This document shows positions 1-9,677 of a stretch of DNA of 42,972 nt, in pieces. The stretch's first letter is position 1. Every line of letters starts with the position of its first letter. This DNA comes from Candidatus Cryptobacteroides merdigallinarum (GTDB taxonomy: Bacteria > Bacteroidota > Bacteroidia > Bacteroidales > UBA932), in NCBI GenBank assembly GCA_017694655.1, contig JADIMQ010000018.1, positions 1 through 42,972 on the forward strand, written 5' to 3'. Under the pieces are notes generated by a model. It was not told the origin of the DNA. It searched no databases and saw only the letters and a program-made list of their open reading frames with translations. The translations under genes were made by a program, and so were the position numbers.

Positions 1-120
1 CTTGCACTGCTGGATGAAAACAGGAAGGAGGTCCGCACAAGGCTGGAAAGCCTCGAGGACCTCTACCGGTATTCGGACAAGCTGCAGGAGGCTGCGATGA
101 AATATCTGCAGAACGGGTAA
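1..120 (+). CDS. C-terminal fragment of an unrecognised protein
   Basis: An open frame runs from the first base of the window to a TAA at 118-120 and gives the last 39 residues of a protein that begins outside the window. The visible part is charged and looks helical, with heptad-like spacing of Leu (LESLEDLYRY, SDKLQEAAMKYL). The base composition matches the GC-rich genes to the right. There is too little sequence to assign a family. Confidence 0.6.
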   Translation, partial: LALLDENRKEVRTRLESLEDLYRYSDKLQEAAMKYLQNG

Positions 121-214
121 AAAATCCCGCAGGGACAGAGCCAGTGGTAATAACGGATCCAGATATTCTGGAAAGTGACTCGTTCAGAAATATGCCGCCT
201 GCGTAAGGTCCGTA

Positions 215-373
215 TTGGAGGAATCTTTGACATACTCTACAATAGCAAGTGAATCCAGCTGTGATTGTGTCGTTTGCAAAGATGGTTACAAGGATATTGA
301 CGGCAATTGCTTTTCTCTGGATGAGGCTATAAGGTATTTGCTTCAGCCGTTGTCAGTCATTGTTGAAATTTGA
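215..373 (+). other. possible small Cys-containing ORF or gene remnant
   Basis: A frame open from 179 ends at TGA 371-373. It has no ATG; TTG codons at 215 and 227 are the only plausible starts, and a GGAGGA lies just before the second. The peptide holds a CDCVVC motif and a tidy helix-like C-terminus (SLDEAIRYLL). The stretch is more AT-rich than both neighbours. TTG starts are rare in Bacteroidota, so this may be the tail of a decayed gene rather than a functional one. Nothing else is visible between 121 and 374. Confidence 0.2.
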
Positions 374-374
374 G

Positions 375-2555
375 TCATAATAAGCCTTTCTCCTTACAGT
401 ACTTGTGCACTATCTCAAGTATGAACCTGCCGTATTTTTCGGAGCTTTTCTTCCCGAAATAGGGGATTGCGGCCAGGGCTTCCTCGTCCGTGGGGAGCAG
501 ATTGCTTATGCCTGTGAGGGCTTTCTGCTGGAGGATGACATAGGCCGGGACCTTCTGGGCGGCAGCCATGGCGAGCCTCCATTCCTTTAGGCGGCGGAAG
601 AGCTCCGGGTGCAGGATATCGGAAGGGACCTCCGCGGCGGACCTTGCGGAGCGCGACTTTTTCGGCTGTGCAGTGCCTTCCTTTTCTTTCGCTTTCCTTT
701 TCTTTCGCTCCTTACGGGCAGCTCCCGGATCGGCTTCAATCGTGATCACGGCCTTCATTTTCAGGTAGGGCAGCAGCGCGAAGCCGCTTTCCTTCACATG
801 GTCCAGAAGCCGTATTTTAATGTCCAGGGCCGTCAGGAGCTCTTCAGAGGCATCCTTCAGCCGCTTTGCGGTCTCCTTGTTGTCAGTCTCGCACAGTGCA
901 TTGCCGAAGACCTTCCGTATCTCCCTTGCCTTTTCCCCGAAATAAGCTGCCCCGGACTTTATTCTTTCCTGCAGGGCGTTGTCGGACGCATAGTTCCCGG
1001 ACGTGAGCGTCATCCTGGTATACTGTCGCCTGAACTTTTCAGCGACGACGGAAACACCGGAACTGAACTCCTCCAGGCATTCCCTGTACTCGGCAATCTG
1101 CCGGGGATATATTCTGTAGAAATACTCGTCCGCAAGCCGCACATACCGGCTCATGGCTCCCTGAAGCCCTCCGAAGCCGAAGAGCCCTGACAGTACTTCC
1201 AGGAAATACGCCATCTCCAGGTCCCGGACCTTCCTCTCGTCAGGGACGGTGAGCCTGGCTCTTTCCGTGAACTCCTCTACGGCGGCATCGCTTATGACGG
1301 CCCCGGACGTCAGCGGACGGTTCAGCACCAGCCCCTCGAGGGTCCGGCACCGGCTGAGTGCGACGTATGTCTGGCCGTGGGCGAAGGCACTCCCGGCATC
1401 GATTATGGCCCTGTCGAAGGTGAGGCCCTGGCTTTTGTGTATCGTTATCGCCCAGGCGAGCTTTACGGGATACTGCCGGAATACACCTTCTATTTCCTCC
1501 CGGATTTCCTTTGATTCCTCGTCGAGGACATACCGGGCATTGGTCCATTCCTCTTTCTGCAGGACAAAGGTATTCCCGGGGGAGTCCAGGCTCCGGACCT
1601 CTATCCTGTCGTCGGAGATATCCGCCACCTCACCTATCATCCCGTTGAAAAAGCGCCGTTCCCTTGAAGTGTCGTTCTTGACGAACATGACCTGGGCACC
1701 CCGCTTCAGTTCCAGCACCTCTTCCGTAGGGAAGGCGAGTTCCGGGAATTTGCCCTCTGTCTCGGCCCTGAACACGAACGAAGGGCCGGGAAGACGTTCC
1801 AGTTCCCCGGCATTTATCTCCTGGGCCTGGCGGTTGTGTGTCACGAGCCGGATGTAGCCCTCCTCCTTCCCCGGGTGGAAGTCCGGGATGTATCTGGTGT
1901 TGAGCCTCGCGAGGGCCTCCTTGCTGCACCTGTTTTCCCGGATGGCGTTCAGGATTTCGAGAAAGCCGCTGTCGCTCTGCCTGTAGACAGTCTTCAGCTC
2001 CACCGTGCAGTATCCGGTGCTTTTCAGAGCCCGGCTCGAGAAGAAGTACGGTGTCTCGTAATAGTCTTTCAGCAACTGCCACTCCTCGTCCTTGATTACC
2101 GGGGCAAGCTGCTGCAGGTCTCCTATCATCAGGAGCTGGACTCCGCCGAAGGGCTTCTCCCTGTCCCTGTACCGTCTCAGGATATTGTCCATGGCGTCCA
2201 TAAGGTCGGCCCGGACCATGCTTATCTCGTCTATTACCAGGAGGTCGACGCTCCTTATCATCCTTATCTTCTCTTTCCCGAAACGGAAACTGTACCTGCC
2301 TTTGCCGCTGCTGAAGGATGTCTCCGGGACAAAGGGCGCGAACGGCAGCTGGAAGAAAGAGTGTATCGTCATGCCCCCGGCATTTATTGCAGCGATGCCG
2401 GTTGGGGCGAGCACTATCATCCGTTTCGGGCACTTTTCCTTCAGCTTCCGCAGGAAGGTGGTCTTCCCGGTACCTGCCTTGCCGGTAAGGAAGAGGTCCG
2501 ACCCGGTGTTTTCAATGAAATTCCATGCAAAATCCAACTCCGTATTCTTTCCCAT
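375..2555 (-). CDS. PIF1/RecD-like DNA helicase with C-terminal HRDC domain
   Basis: The 726-residue protein is a superfamily 1B helicase-like ATPase that would unwind DNA in the cytoplasm. The Walker A motif GKAGTGKTT is at about residues 25-33 and the Walker B motif LLVIDEISM follows. Further on, WAITIHKSQGLTFDRAIID is the late helicase motif of the UvrD_C_2/PIF1 type. The last 80 or so residues resemble an HRDC nucleic-acid-binding domain (HPELFRRLKEWR ... ILEIV). A Lys/Arg-rich linker (KERKKRKAKEKE) separates the two parts. I chose the ATG at 2555 (MGKNTELDFAW) over an upstream ATG at 2612, because the extra 19 residues are hydrophobic and family-atypical. The exact physiological role (replication, repair or mobile-element defence) cannot be read from the sequence. 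Confidence 0.85.
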   Translation of the reverse strand: MGKNTELDFAWNFIENTGSDLFLTGKAGTGKTTFLRKLKEKCPKRMIVLAPTGIAAINAGGMTIHSFFQLPFAPFVPETSFSSGKGRYSFRFGKEKIRMIRSVDLLVIDEISMVRADLMDAMDNILRRYRDREKPFGGVQLLMIGDLQQLAPVIKDEEWQLLKDYYETPYFFSSRALKSTGYCTVELKTVYRQSDSGFLEILNAIRENRCSKEALARLNTRYIPDFHPGKEEGYIRLVTHNRQAQEINAGELERLPGPSFVFRAETEGKFPELAFPTEEVLELKRGAQVMFVKNDTSRERRFFNGMIGEVADISDDRIEVRSLDSPGNTFVLQKEEWTNARYVLDEESKEIREEIEGVFRQYPVKLAWAITIHKSQGLTFDRAIIDAGSAFAHGQTYVALSRCRTLEGLVLNRPLTSGAVISDAAVEEFTERARLTVPDERKVRDLEMAYFLEVLSGLFGFGGLQGAMSRYVRLADEYFYRIYPRQIAEYRECLEEFSSGVSVVAEKFRRQYTRMTLTSGNYASDNALQERIKSGAAYFGEKAREIRKVFGNALCETDNKETAKRLKDASEELLTALDIKIRLLDHVKESGFALLPYLKMKAVITIEADPGAARKERKKRKAKEKEGTAQPKKSRSARSAAEVPSDILHPELFRRLKEWRLAMAAAQKVPAYVILQQKALTGISNLLPTDEEALAAIPYFGKKSSEKYGRFILEIVHKYCKEKGLL

Positions 2556-2622
2556 CGTCCATGAAAATTTATCCGGGCATAAAGATAGTGAAATCGGGAA
2601 TAGGAATATCAAAACTGTTTCT

Positions 2623-2630
2623 TACATTTG
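2623..2630 (+). promoter_or_regulatory. putative Bacteroidota -7 box (TACATTTG) for the polysaccharide operon
   Basis: TACATTTG matches the TAnnTTTG -7 consensus used by the Bacteroidota primary sigma factor. It lies 24 bases before the glf start at 2655. No clear TTTG -33 box is found 19-21 bases upstream, so it may be weak or need an activator. Confidence 0.4.
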
Positions 2631-2654
2631 CTGAAATTTTATCAAAGGCCAGCC

Positions 2655-3797
2655 ATGTCGGAAAACAGCAGGTTGTATGATTATCTCATAGTCGGTTCCG
2701 GACTCTACGGGGCCGTGTTCGCATATTTGGCGCGGCGCCGGGGCAGGAGATGCCTTGTCATCGACAGGAGGCCTTATCCAGGGGGGAATATCCGCTGCGA
2801 GAATGTAGCCGGTATCAATGTCCACAAGTACGGTGCCCACATCTTCCATACTTCCGACAGTAAGATATGGGACTTCGTGAACGGCATAGTCCCGTTCAAC
2901 AGGTTCACGAACTCTCCGCTGGCGAACTTCGGCGGTAAACTCTACAACCTGCCCTTCAACATGAACACCTTCCGCCAGATGTGGGGAGTCAGCCGTCCGG
3001 AGGAAGCCATGCGCATAATAGGGGAGCAGAGGCAGGCGGCCGTGGACGCAATGAGGAAAGACGGGGCGGAGGAGCCGAGAAACCTCGAGGAACAGGCCCT
3101 GGTCCTGGTAGGGAAGGACATCTATATGAAGCTGATAAAGGGATATACCGAAAAGCAGTGGGGACGCCGGTGCTCCGATCTTCCGGCCTTCATAATAAAG
3201 AGGCTTCCAGTCCGTTTCACGTATGACAACAACTATTTCAATGACAAATACCAGGGAATTCCCGAGGGCGGATACAACCGGCTAATCGCCGGACTGCTCG
3301 ACGGCATAGAAATACGCACCGGGGTGGATTTCTTCTCCGACAGGGAATATTTTTCCTCCCTGGCCCGGAAGATGCTCTTCACCGGGCAGATTGACGAATT
3401 CTATGGCTTCCGGTTCGGCCGCCTCGAGTACCGCACCGTAAGTTTCAGGGAAGAGGTCCTCGACTGCCCCAACTGGCAAGGCAACGCCGTGGTAAACTAT
3501 ACTGGAAAGGAAGTCCCGTACACGAGGATAATTGAGCACAAGCATTTCGAGGTCTCGGGCGACAGAGTCTACGACAATCCACGGACCGTCATATCCAGGG
3601 AGTATTCCACGGAGTGGAAGGACGGGATGGAGCCATATTACCCCGTGAATGACGCCAGGAACGACTCCCTTTACGAAAAATACAGGCAGCTTGCCTCTGC
3701 CGAGGTAAATGTTATGTTCGGCGGCAGGCTCGCCGAGTACAAGTATTACGACATGGCCCCTATAGTGGGGCAGGTCCTATCCCTGTTCGAAAAATGA
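2655..3797 (+). CDS. glf: UDP-galactopyranose mutase
   Basis: This flavoenzyme interconverts UDP-galactopyranose and UDP-galactofuranose in the cytoplasm, supplying Galf donors for surface glycans. The 380-residue product opens with the FAD-binding glycine motif (IVGSGLYGAVFA). Family-typical stretches follow: GGNIRCENVAGINVHKYGAHIFHT, the Arg/Tyr-rich mid-region (YTEKQWGRRCSDLP) and a C-terminal SREYSTEWK-type substrate loop. Length matches the bacterial family. The ATG at 2655 starts directly before the Rossmann strand; an earlier in-frame ATG at 2628 adds nine residues and sits inside the putative promoter. The gene overlaps the next by four bases (ATGA), so the two are likely translationally coupled. 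The neighbouring Galf-transferase supports the assignment. Confidence 0.95.
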   Translation: MSENSRLYDYLIVGSGLYGAVFAYLARRRGRRCLVIDRRPYPGGNIRCENVAGINVHKYGAHIFHTSDSKIWDFVNGIVPFNRFTNSPLANFGGKLYNLPFNMNTFRQMWGVSRPEEAMRIIGEQRQAAVDAMRKDGAEEPRNLEEQALVLVGKDIYMKLIKGYTEKQWGRRCSDLPAFIIKRLPVRFTYDNNYFNDKYQGIPEGGYNRLIAGLLDGIEIRTGVDFFSDREYFSSLARKMLFTGQIDEFYGFRFGRLEYRTVSFREEVLDCPNWQGNAVVNYTGKEVPYTRIIEHKHFEVSGDRVYDNPRTVISREYSTEWKDGMEPYYPVNDARNDSLYEKYRQLASAEVNVMFGGRLAEYKYYDMAPIVGQVLSLFEK

Positions 3798-4783
3798 GAA
3801 AGGTTTATTTCCAGGAGTATTCAGAGGAGAATTTCAATGCCGGGACCAAGGCGAGGAATGACTGCGACAGGATATTGTCGGAGTCCGGCTATGAACCGTA
3901 TTACCTGAAATACAGCAGAAAGCCGCGGAAAAGGTTCTTCCGGAAAATTTCCATGGCCGCGATGCTGGCCCGGTGCAGCCATTGCTTCCTGCAGTATCCG
4001 TATTATACAGTACCGTTGGCAGTGGATGACTACCGCCTCATCTTCAGTTGTTTCAGGGGCAGGCTCGACTGCCTTGTACATGACGTGAACAGCCTGCGTT
4101 ACGGCGGCGGTTCTGGGCCGGGACCGGATTTCAGGGCCCTGGCCGCACGGGCGGACAGGCTCATAGTCCATACACCCTCGATGAAGGAGGCCCTTGTCAG
4201 GACAGGCGGCATACCTCCGGAAAAGGTGGAGGTCCTGTATTTGTTCGACTATCTGACAGATGACGGCATAACCCCTGCGGACCCGGATGGCAGGACGGTC
4301 ATTTTTGCAGGGAACCTTGATAAGAGCACCTTCATCAGGGATCTCGGCAGGCTCCCGGACGGAATACGCTTCAATCTCTACGGGGCTCCGTCTGTGAATA
4401 TACATAAGACTCCAGGCTGCATCTACAAAGGGAAGTTCCGTCCGGAGGAGGTATCCTTTCTTGAAGGGGACTGGGGCCTCGTGTGGGATGGGGACAGTAT
4501 AGACACATGCAGCGGCCCCCTGGGGGAATACATGAGGCTGAATTCCCCTCACAAGACATCCCTTTATCTCGCAGCAGGGAAACCGCTGATAGTATGGAGG
4601 GAATCCGCACTACGGGATTTTGTCATGGAGAACCGTCTCGGAATAGACGTGGGGTCTCTCGGCGAGGTTGGCAGCCGGCTGGATTCTCTTACGGCGGAGG
4701 AGAAGCGGGAGATTGCCACGGCGGTGGCCTGTTTCTCGCGGAAAGTGCGTTCGGGGGCTTTCCTGAAACAATTTCTCGGATAG
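3794..4783 (+). CDS. WbbI-like galactofuranosyltransferase
   Basis: The 329-residue protein resembles E. coli WbbI, a beta-1,6-galactofuranosyltransferase of about 330 residues that moves Galf from UDP-Galf onto a lipid-linked glycan on the cytoplasmic side. The N-terminus carries NAGTKARNDCDRIL, like the ARKDA segment of WbbI. Next comes HDVNSLRYGGG, a mid-region FAGNLDKSTFI, and a long C-terminal signature: LVWDGDSIDTCSG, then YMRLNSPHKTSLYLAAGKP. No transmembrane segment is evident. Its start overlaps the stop of glf by four bases, so the enzyme making the donor and the one using it would be made together. The acceptor and linkage are not deducible from sequence. Confidence 0.85.
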   Translation: MRKVYFQEYSEENFNAGTKARNDCDRILSESGYEPYYLKYSRKPRKRFFRKISMAAMLARCSHCFLQYPYYTVPLAVDDYRLIFSCFRGRLDCLVHDVNSLRYGGGSGPGPDFRALAARADRLIVHTPSMKEALVRTGGIPPEKVEVLYLFDYLTDDGITPADPDGRTVIFAGNLDKSTFIRDLGRLPDGIRFNLYGAPSVNIHKTPGCIYKGKFRPEEVSFLEGDWGLVWDGDSIDTCSGPLGEYMRLNSPHKTSLYLAAGKPLIVWRESALRDFVMENRLGIDVGSLGEVGSRLDSLTAEEKREIATAVACFSRKVRSGAFLKQFLG

Positions 4784-4818
4784 ACCCGGGATGATGTTCA
4801 ACGATTATTCAGACTGGA

Positions 4819-6354
4819 ATGAAAAAGAAAAGGAAATCAATATTTTTGCTTGTATCTCTCCTGCTGATGCTCGCGGCACTGCCTGTCTACGGGCAGGAAT
4901 ACAGGCTGGACTGGGATGTCTCCCTGTCCGCTGCCGGAGCCACCACAGGCGCCCTGCCTTTCTGGGCGGTCACAGGCAAGAACGGCATAGTCCCGTCCAC
5001 GCACAGCGCCTTTGCGGTTGCCGGCACGGACTTCACATACAGCTCAAGGCCGGGGGTGGAGGTATATGCCGGGTTCAAGCTGTCCGGCAGCATGGTCCCG
5101 GCGGCCTTTTCGGCTGTGGGTGCGGCTCCGGCCATAAGGGGCTATGAGGCCGCGGGGCCTGCTTCAAGGACATGGCGGGGTGCCGTGAACGAGCTCTATG
5201 CAGGTGTGGGCTGGAAGATGCTCCGTCTCGACCTGGGGATGATAGACCGGGAAACCGGCTACGGTGGACTCTCCCTGACAGGAGGGAACATTGTCTGGTC
5301 CGGGAACACCCGCAGCGCCCCCGGGTACAATCTGCAGGTGGACTGGGTGGAAATCCCGGGAACCAGGGGCATATTTGCCCTGAAGGCCAACTATGCTGAC
5401 TACAAGATGCTGGATGACAGGTATGTGGACGGCCCCTTGCTCCACAACAAGTCCCTCTTTGCCAGGTTCCGCCTGCACAGCAGGGTACATCTCACCCTCG
5501 GGCTGGAACAGTGGTCCATGTGGGGCGGCACTTCCCCGAGGAACGGGAAGCAGCCGCAGTCTTTCAGTGACTATGTCAGGGTGGTCTGCGGCATGAGCGG
5601 AGGGGAAGATGCCACCTTGAGCGACCAGATAAATGTCCTGGGCGACCACCGCGGACGTGAACTTATCCAGGTCGACTGGGCTGCGGACAGGTTCACCCTC
5701 ACTTTCGCGCACGACATCCCCTTCGACGACGGCTCCGGGATGGGCTTCCAGAATTTCCCGGACGGGGTGAACACCCTATGCCTCGCCTTCAATGACAAGG
5801 ACAGGTGGGTGAATGAGATACTGTACGAGTTCGTGTTCACCAAATGCCAGTCCGGGAGCAGGCACGACAGGCCAGCAAAGCCCGACGAGCTCGAGAGGGA
5901 CCCGGACAAGAAGACCTACATCATCGGGGGCAATGACAATTACTTCAACAACGGGGAATACCGTTCCGGCTGGACCTATTACGGCCGGACGGCCGGACTC
6001 CCGCTCTTCACCCCGATGCCGGCAGATGCCGACGGTCTAGTGATGGGGATATGCAACAACAGGGTGGTGGCCCACCACATAGGCATAGGTGGAAAGTTCG
6101 CCCGCAGGATACCTTACCGCTTCAAGGCGACCTATTCCAGGAATTACGGGCAGTATTCACAGAGGATGGACCTGTTCGACTCTGTCCCGGAGCAGCTTTC
6201 CCTCGCCCTCGAAGTCGATTTCCCTCGCTTTTCCCGGAAATTCCCGGTATCGGTGTCCGTCGGGGCATACGGAGACGTCGGGGAACTCTACCAGGACAGT
6301 TTCGGCCTTGTCCTCCGTCTTTCTTATGCCGGGAGGCTGGTTGGTGGCAGATAA
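4819..6354 (+). CDS. Wzi-family capsule assembly outer-membrane protein
   Basis: The 511-residue protein has a signal peptide (KKKRKSIFLLVSLLLMLAALPVYG followed by Q) and then alternating-pattern strands with many aromatic ends, as in an outer-membrane beta-barrel. Segments such as LHNKSLFARFR, LTLGLEQWSMWGGTSP, and GWTYYGRTAGLPLFTP near the C-terminus are typical of the Wzi/capsule-assembly family found in Bacteroidota polysaccharide loci. In E. coli Wzi helps retain capsule on the cell surface; that role is carried over here by family resemblance. The gene lies between the glycosyltransferase and the sugar-nucleotide genes, which fits a capsule or exopolysaccharide locus. The start at 4819 (MKKKRK) is supported by the signal peptide. 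Confidence 0.85.
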   Translation: MKKKRKSIFLLVSLLLMLAALPVYGQEYRLDWDVSLSAAGATTGALPFWAVTGKNGIVPSTHSAFAVAGTDFTYSSRPGVEVYAGFKLSGSMVPAAFSAVGAAPAIRGYEAAGPASRTWRGAVNELYAGVGWKMLRLDLGMIDRETGYGGLSLTGGNIVWSGNTRSAPGYNLQVDWVEIPGTRGIFALKANYADYKMLDDRYVDGPLLHNKSLFARFRLHSRVHLTLGLEQWSMWGGTSPRNGKQPQSFSDYVRVVCGMSGGEDATLSDQINVLGDHRGRELIQVDWAADRFTLTFAHDIPFDDGSGMGFQNFPDGVNTLCLAFNDKDRWVNEILYEFVFTKCQSGSRHDRPAKPDELERDPDKKTYIIGGNDNYFNNGEYRSGWTYYGRTAGLPLFTPMPADADGLVMGICNNRVVAHHIGIGGKFARRIPYRFKATYSRNYGQYSQRMDLFDSVPEQLSLALEVDFPRFSRKFPVSVSVGAYGDVGELYQDSFGLVLRLSYAGRLVGGR

Positions 6355-6368
6355 AGGAAATTTCGGTT

Positions 6369-7451
6369 ATGAAGATACTTGTGACGGGAGCCGCGGGGTT
6401 CATCGGCTCCAACCTTATTCTTTCGATACTGGAAAATGACCCCGGGGCCTGTGTCCTCGGTATCGACAGCATGAACAGCTATTACGATGTCTCCCTCAAG
6501 GAGTACAGGCTGGGCCTTGTGGACAGGAAGGCCCGTTCCTGCGGGAGTGGTCCGGAGACGTGGAGATTCGTGCGCGGGAATATCGCGGACAAGGACCTTG
6601 TGGAAAGCCTGTTCGGGGAGTTCCGGCCGGACATTGTCGTGAACCTCGCAGCCCAGGCTGGTGTCCGCTACAGCATCTCCAACCCTGATTCATACATGGA
6701 GTCCAACATAACCGGGTTTTACAATATCCTCGAGGCCTGCCGCCATTCCTACGACTGGGACGGCACGGGTGTCCGCCACCTCGTCTATGCCTCGAGTTCG
6801 TCTGTCTACGGGGCCAATCGCAAGATCCCTTACTCCACCGACGACAAGGTGGACTGTCCGGTATCCCTGTATGCAGCCACCAAGAAATGTGACGAGCTCC
6901 TGGCGCACGCCTATTCCAAACTGTACGACATCCCTTGCACAGGTCTCCGTTTCTTTACGGTCTACGGGCCGGCAGGACGGCCTGACATGGCGTATTTCGG
7001 CTTCACGGACAAGCTGCTGGCAGGGGAGGGCATAAGGATTTACAATTACGGGAACTGCCGCCGCGATTTCACCTATATCGACGACATCGTGGAGGGTGTG
7101 AGGCGGGTGATGTATTCCGCCCCGGCGCGTGCGGAGGGGGAGGACGGGCTGCCCGTGCCTCCTTACCGCCTGTACAATATAGGCAACGGCCGTCCCGTGA
7201 ATCTCCTCGACTTCGTGAGTATCCTCCAGGAAGAGCTTGTGCGGGCTTCCCTCCTTCCGGCAGACTACGATTTCAGTGCACACCGGGAACTTGTCCCGAT
7301 GCAGCCCGGGGATGTGCCGGAGACATACGCGGATACTTCCGCCCTGGAAAGAGACTTCGGTTTCGTGCCGAAGACCGGCCTCAGGGACGGATTGAGGAAG
7401 TTCGTGGAATGGTACCGGGATTTCTATGGGCCGGGGGAGAATGCATTATAA
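6369..7451 (+). CDS. UDP-glucuronate 4-epimerase-like NAD-dependent epimerase
   Basis: This extended short-chain dehydrogenase/reductase (360 residues) most likely converts UDP-glucuronate to UDP-galacturonate. The NAD-binding motif GAAGFIGSN is at residues 7-15. The catalytic Ser/Tyr/Lys set is seen as YASSSSVYG and, further on, SLYAATKK. The sequences [15 protein letters not shown] and [21 protein letters not shown] are characteristic of the CapI/GAE group of glucuronate epimerases. The reading frame is open upstream to 6051, but ATG 6369 begins exactly at the Rossmann fold, so I used that start. It lies 14 bases after the Wzi-like gene and 22 before the UDP-glucose dehydrogenase, which would supply its UDP-glucuronate substrate. 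A UDP-glucose or other UDP-hexose epimerase cannot be fully excluded. Confidence 0.85.
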   Translation: MKILVTGAAGFIGSNLILSILENDPGACVLGIDSMNSYYDVSLKEYRLGLVDRKARSCGSGPETWRFVRGNIADKDLVESLFGEFRPDIVVNLAAQAGVRYSISNPDSYMESNITGFYNILEACRHSYDWDGTGVRHLVYASSSSVYGANRKIPYSTDDKVDCPVSLYAATKKCDELLAHAYSKLYDIPCTGLRFFTVYGPAGRPDMAYFGFTDKLLAGEGIRIYNYGNCRRDFTYIDDIVEGVRRVMYSAPARAEGEDGLPVPPYRLYNIGNGRPVNLLDFVSILQEELVRASLLPADYDFSAHRELVPMQPGDVPETYADTSALERDFGFVPKTGLRDGLRKFVEWYRDFYGPGENAL

Positions 7452-7473
7452 ACAGTTTTTAATGTCTTGGAGC

Positions 7474-8793
7474 ATGGATAGGAAAATAGCAATAGCAGGT
7501 ACAGGATATGTAGGCCTTTCGATGGCAATCCTCCTGTCGCAGCACAACAAGGTGACGGCCGTGGATATAGTCCCGGAAAAGGTGGACATGATAAACCGCC
7601 GGCAATCCCCGGTGCAGGATGAATACATTGAGAGATATCTCCGCCAGGTCCCTCTGGACTTGCGGGCCACCCTGGACGGGGCTTCGGCCTACAGGGACGC
7701 GGAGTGGGTGGTGATAGCCGCTCCCACAAACTACGACCCTGCCAGGAACTTCTTCGACACCAGCCACGTGGAGGAGGTCATAGATGCGGTGCTTGCGGTT
7801 AACCCGGACGCCGTGATGGTCATAAAGAGCACCATTCCGGTAGGCTACTGCCGCAGCCTCTATTTGAAGTATGAGGAAAAGTTCAGACTTTCCACGGAAC
7901 TGGCCGGAAAAAGGCTGAATCTCCTGTTCTCGCCGGAGTTCCTGAGGGAGAGCAAGGCCCTTTACGACAACCTTTATCCTTCCCGCATCATTGTCGGATA
8001 CCCGAGGCCCGGCAAGAGCCAGGATCCGGAGAGCGAGGCAATCCGGGAAATCGGAGGCTACGGTCTCGAGAAAGCCGCCCGCGAGTTTGCCGCCCTGCTG
8101 CAGGAAGGGGCGCTGCAGAAGGATATACCAACCCTTTTCATGGAGCTGAAGGAGGCCGAGGCCGTGAAGCTTTTCGCCAACACTTACCTTGCCCTGCGGG
8201 TCTCTTACTTCAACGAGCTGGACACGTATGCCGAGCTTAAAGGCTTGGATACAAAGGCAATAATAGACGGGGTCTGCCTCGACCCGAGGATAGGCGACCA
8301 TTACAACAACCCTTCCTTCGGTTACGGGGGCTATTGTCTCCCGAAGGATGCAAAGCAGCTCCTTGCCAACTACAAGGATGTGCCGGAGAACCTTATCGAG
8401 GCCATAGTGCAGAGCAACCGTACCAGGAAAGATTTCATCGCCGACAGGGTCCTGGCCAAGGCCGGATATTATACCGCCAGCAGCGACTGGTGCAGGACAA
8501 GGGAGAAGAATGTAGTCGTGGGGGTCTACCGCCTTACAATGAAATCCAATTCCGACAATTTCAGGCAGAGCTCCATCCAGGGTGTGATGAAGCGTATCAA
8601 GGCAAAGGGGGCCACGGTGATAGTCTACGAGCCGTCACTTGAAGACGGTACCACCTTCTTCGGCAGCGAGATAGTCAACGACCTGGCTGAATTCAAGAGG
8701 CGTTCGAAGTGCATCATCGCCAACCGGTATGACAGGTGCCTGGATGATGTGAAGGAGAAGGTCTACACCCGTGACATTTTCCGGCGGGACTGA
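7474..8793 (+). CDS. ugd: UDP-glucose 6-dehydrogenase
   Basis: The enzyme oxidises UDP-glucose twice with NAD+ to UDP-glucuronate. The product of 439 residues starts with the dinucleotide-binding motif GTGYVGLS. It contains the substrate-binding segments [11 protein letters not shown] and [15 protein letters not shown]. The catalytic Cys lies in [14 protein letters not shown], a slight variant of the usual GFGGxCxPKD. The C-terminal UDP-binding domain carries the expected [16 protein letters not shown] stretch. The start at 7474 (MDRKIAIAG) is favoured because it directly precedes the first strand; an alternative ATG at 7462 adds four residues. It is the last gene of the polysaccharide operon and works just upstream of the epimerase in the pathway. 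The next gene is convergent. Confidence 0.92.
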   Translation: MDRKIAIAGTGYVGLSMAILLSQHNKVTAVDIVPEKVDMINRRQSPVQDEYIERYLRQVPLDLRATLDGASAYRDAEWVVIAAPTNYDPARNFFDTSHVEEVIDAVLAVNPDAVMVIKSTIPVGYCRSLYLKYEEKFRLSTELAGKRLNLLFSPEFLRESKALYDNLYPSRIIVGYPRPGKSQDPESEAIREIGGYGLEKAAREFAALLQEGALQKDIPTLFMELKEAEAVKLFANTYLALRVSYFNELDTYAELKGLDTKAIIDGVCLDPRIGDHYNNPSFGYGGYCLPKDAKQLLANYKDVPENLIEAIVQSNRTRKDFIADRVLAKAGYYTASSDWCRTREKNVVVGVYRLTMKSNSDNFRQSSIQGVMKRIKAKGATVIVYEPSLEDGTTFFGSEIVNDLAEFKRRSKCIIANRYDRCLDDVKEKVYTRDIFRRD

Positions 8794-8802
8794 GCCTGGA
8801 AC

Positions 8803-9618
8803 TCATATTATGTATGCGATTTCCTTGAAGCCGAATTCCCGGATGGCCCCGTCTGTCGTCCTGACCTGCAGGAGCCCGCAGGAGGAGATACCTTCTATGG
8901 TACCGCGGAATATCTTGTCTCCGTACGCGTTTCCGGACATAAGGGCGTTGGCCGGGAGAGTGGCGTCCCTGGAGCTTATGTCAGCGAAGCTGCTTTCCAC
9001 CCCCCTGCGGTAGAGGCGGCTCTCGTATTCCTCCTTCAGGACCTGGGGCTCCCAGAGCAGCCCGAGGGTTCCGGTGAAGATGTCCATGAAGGTCCCGAGG
9101 AGTTCTTTCACGTCGTATTCCCGGCCGGTGAGGAGGGACATCGAGACCGGGTTCGGCAGTTCAGGAGGGAATACCTTCTGGTTCACATTCAGGCCGATGC
9201 CGGCGACGGATGTCCTTACCAGTTTCCCTGACAGGGTGTTCTCCACGAGTATCCCGGAGATTTTCCTGTCGCCGCAGTAGATGTCGTTCGGCCATTTCAC
9301 GGTGGCATCTATCCCGGCATCAGCGAGCAGGCGGCATTGGGCGAGGGTGGCGATTCCGGATATCGCGAACTGCTCTGCCGCCGCGAGGGAGGGGCAGTCC
9401 CCGGGGCGGGCGCCGGTGCCTGTCATGAAGCGGAGGAATATGCTGAACGTCAGGTTTTCCCCCCGGGCGGAGCTCCATCTGTTCCCTCTCTGGCCTCTTC
9501 CTGCGGTCTGACATGAGGCTGCGATTACTGACAAATTGTCAAGGTTTGCGGCTTCCCGTGCGGCTTCGCTGTTGGTGGAGTCGAGGGTGTCGTGCCATTT
9601 TATCATGTATTTCTCCAT
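8803..9618 (-). CDS. birA: biotin-[acetyl-CoA-carboxylase] ligase (class I, no DNA-binding domain)
   Basis: The 271-residue enzyme would activate biotin with ATP and attach it to the lysine of biotin carboxyl carrier proteins. Visible motifs are LDSTNSEA at the start, the biotinyl-AMP loop GRGQRGNRWSS, and KWPNDIYCGDRKISGILVEN. The C-terminal cap domain ends with REFGFKEI. There is no N-terminal winged-helix domain, so it should be a plain ligase and not a repressor. The start at 9618 is used; ATG 9606 is possible and would trim four residues. It is divergent from rsfS and separated from it by 138 bases that hold a palindromic promoter region. Confidence 0.92.
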   Translation of the reverse strand: MEKYMIKWHDTLDSTNSEAAREAANLDNLSVIAASCQTAGRGQRGNRWSSARGENLTFSIFLRFMTGTGARPGDCPSLAAAEQFAISGIATLAQCRLLADAGIDATVKWPNDIYCGDRKISGILVENTLSGKLVRTSVAGIGLNVNQKVFPPELPNPVSMSLLTGREYDVKELLGTFMDIFTGTLGLLWEPQVLKEEYESRLYRRGVESSFADISSRDATLPANALMSGNAYGDKIFRGTIEGISSCGLLQVRTTDGAIREFGFKEIAYII

Positions 9619-9677
9619 TGGTGCGGATTTTGTTTATGTTCGCCTCCGTCTTTTGCGGGACAGGGCCGGAAAATAAA

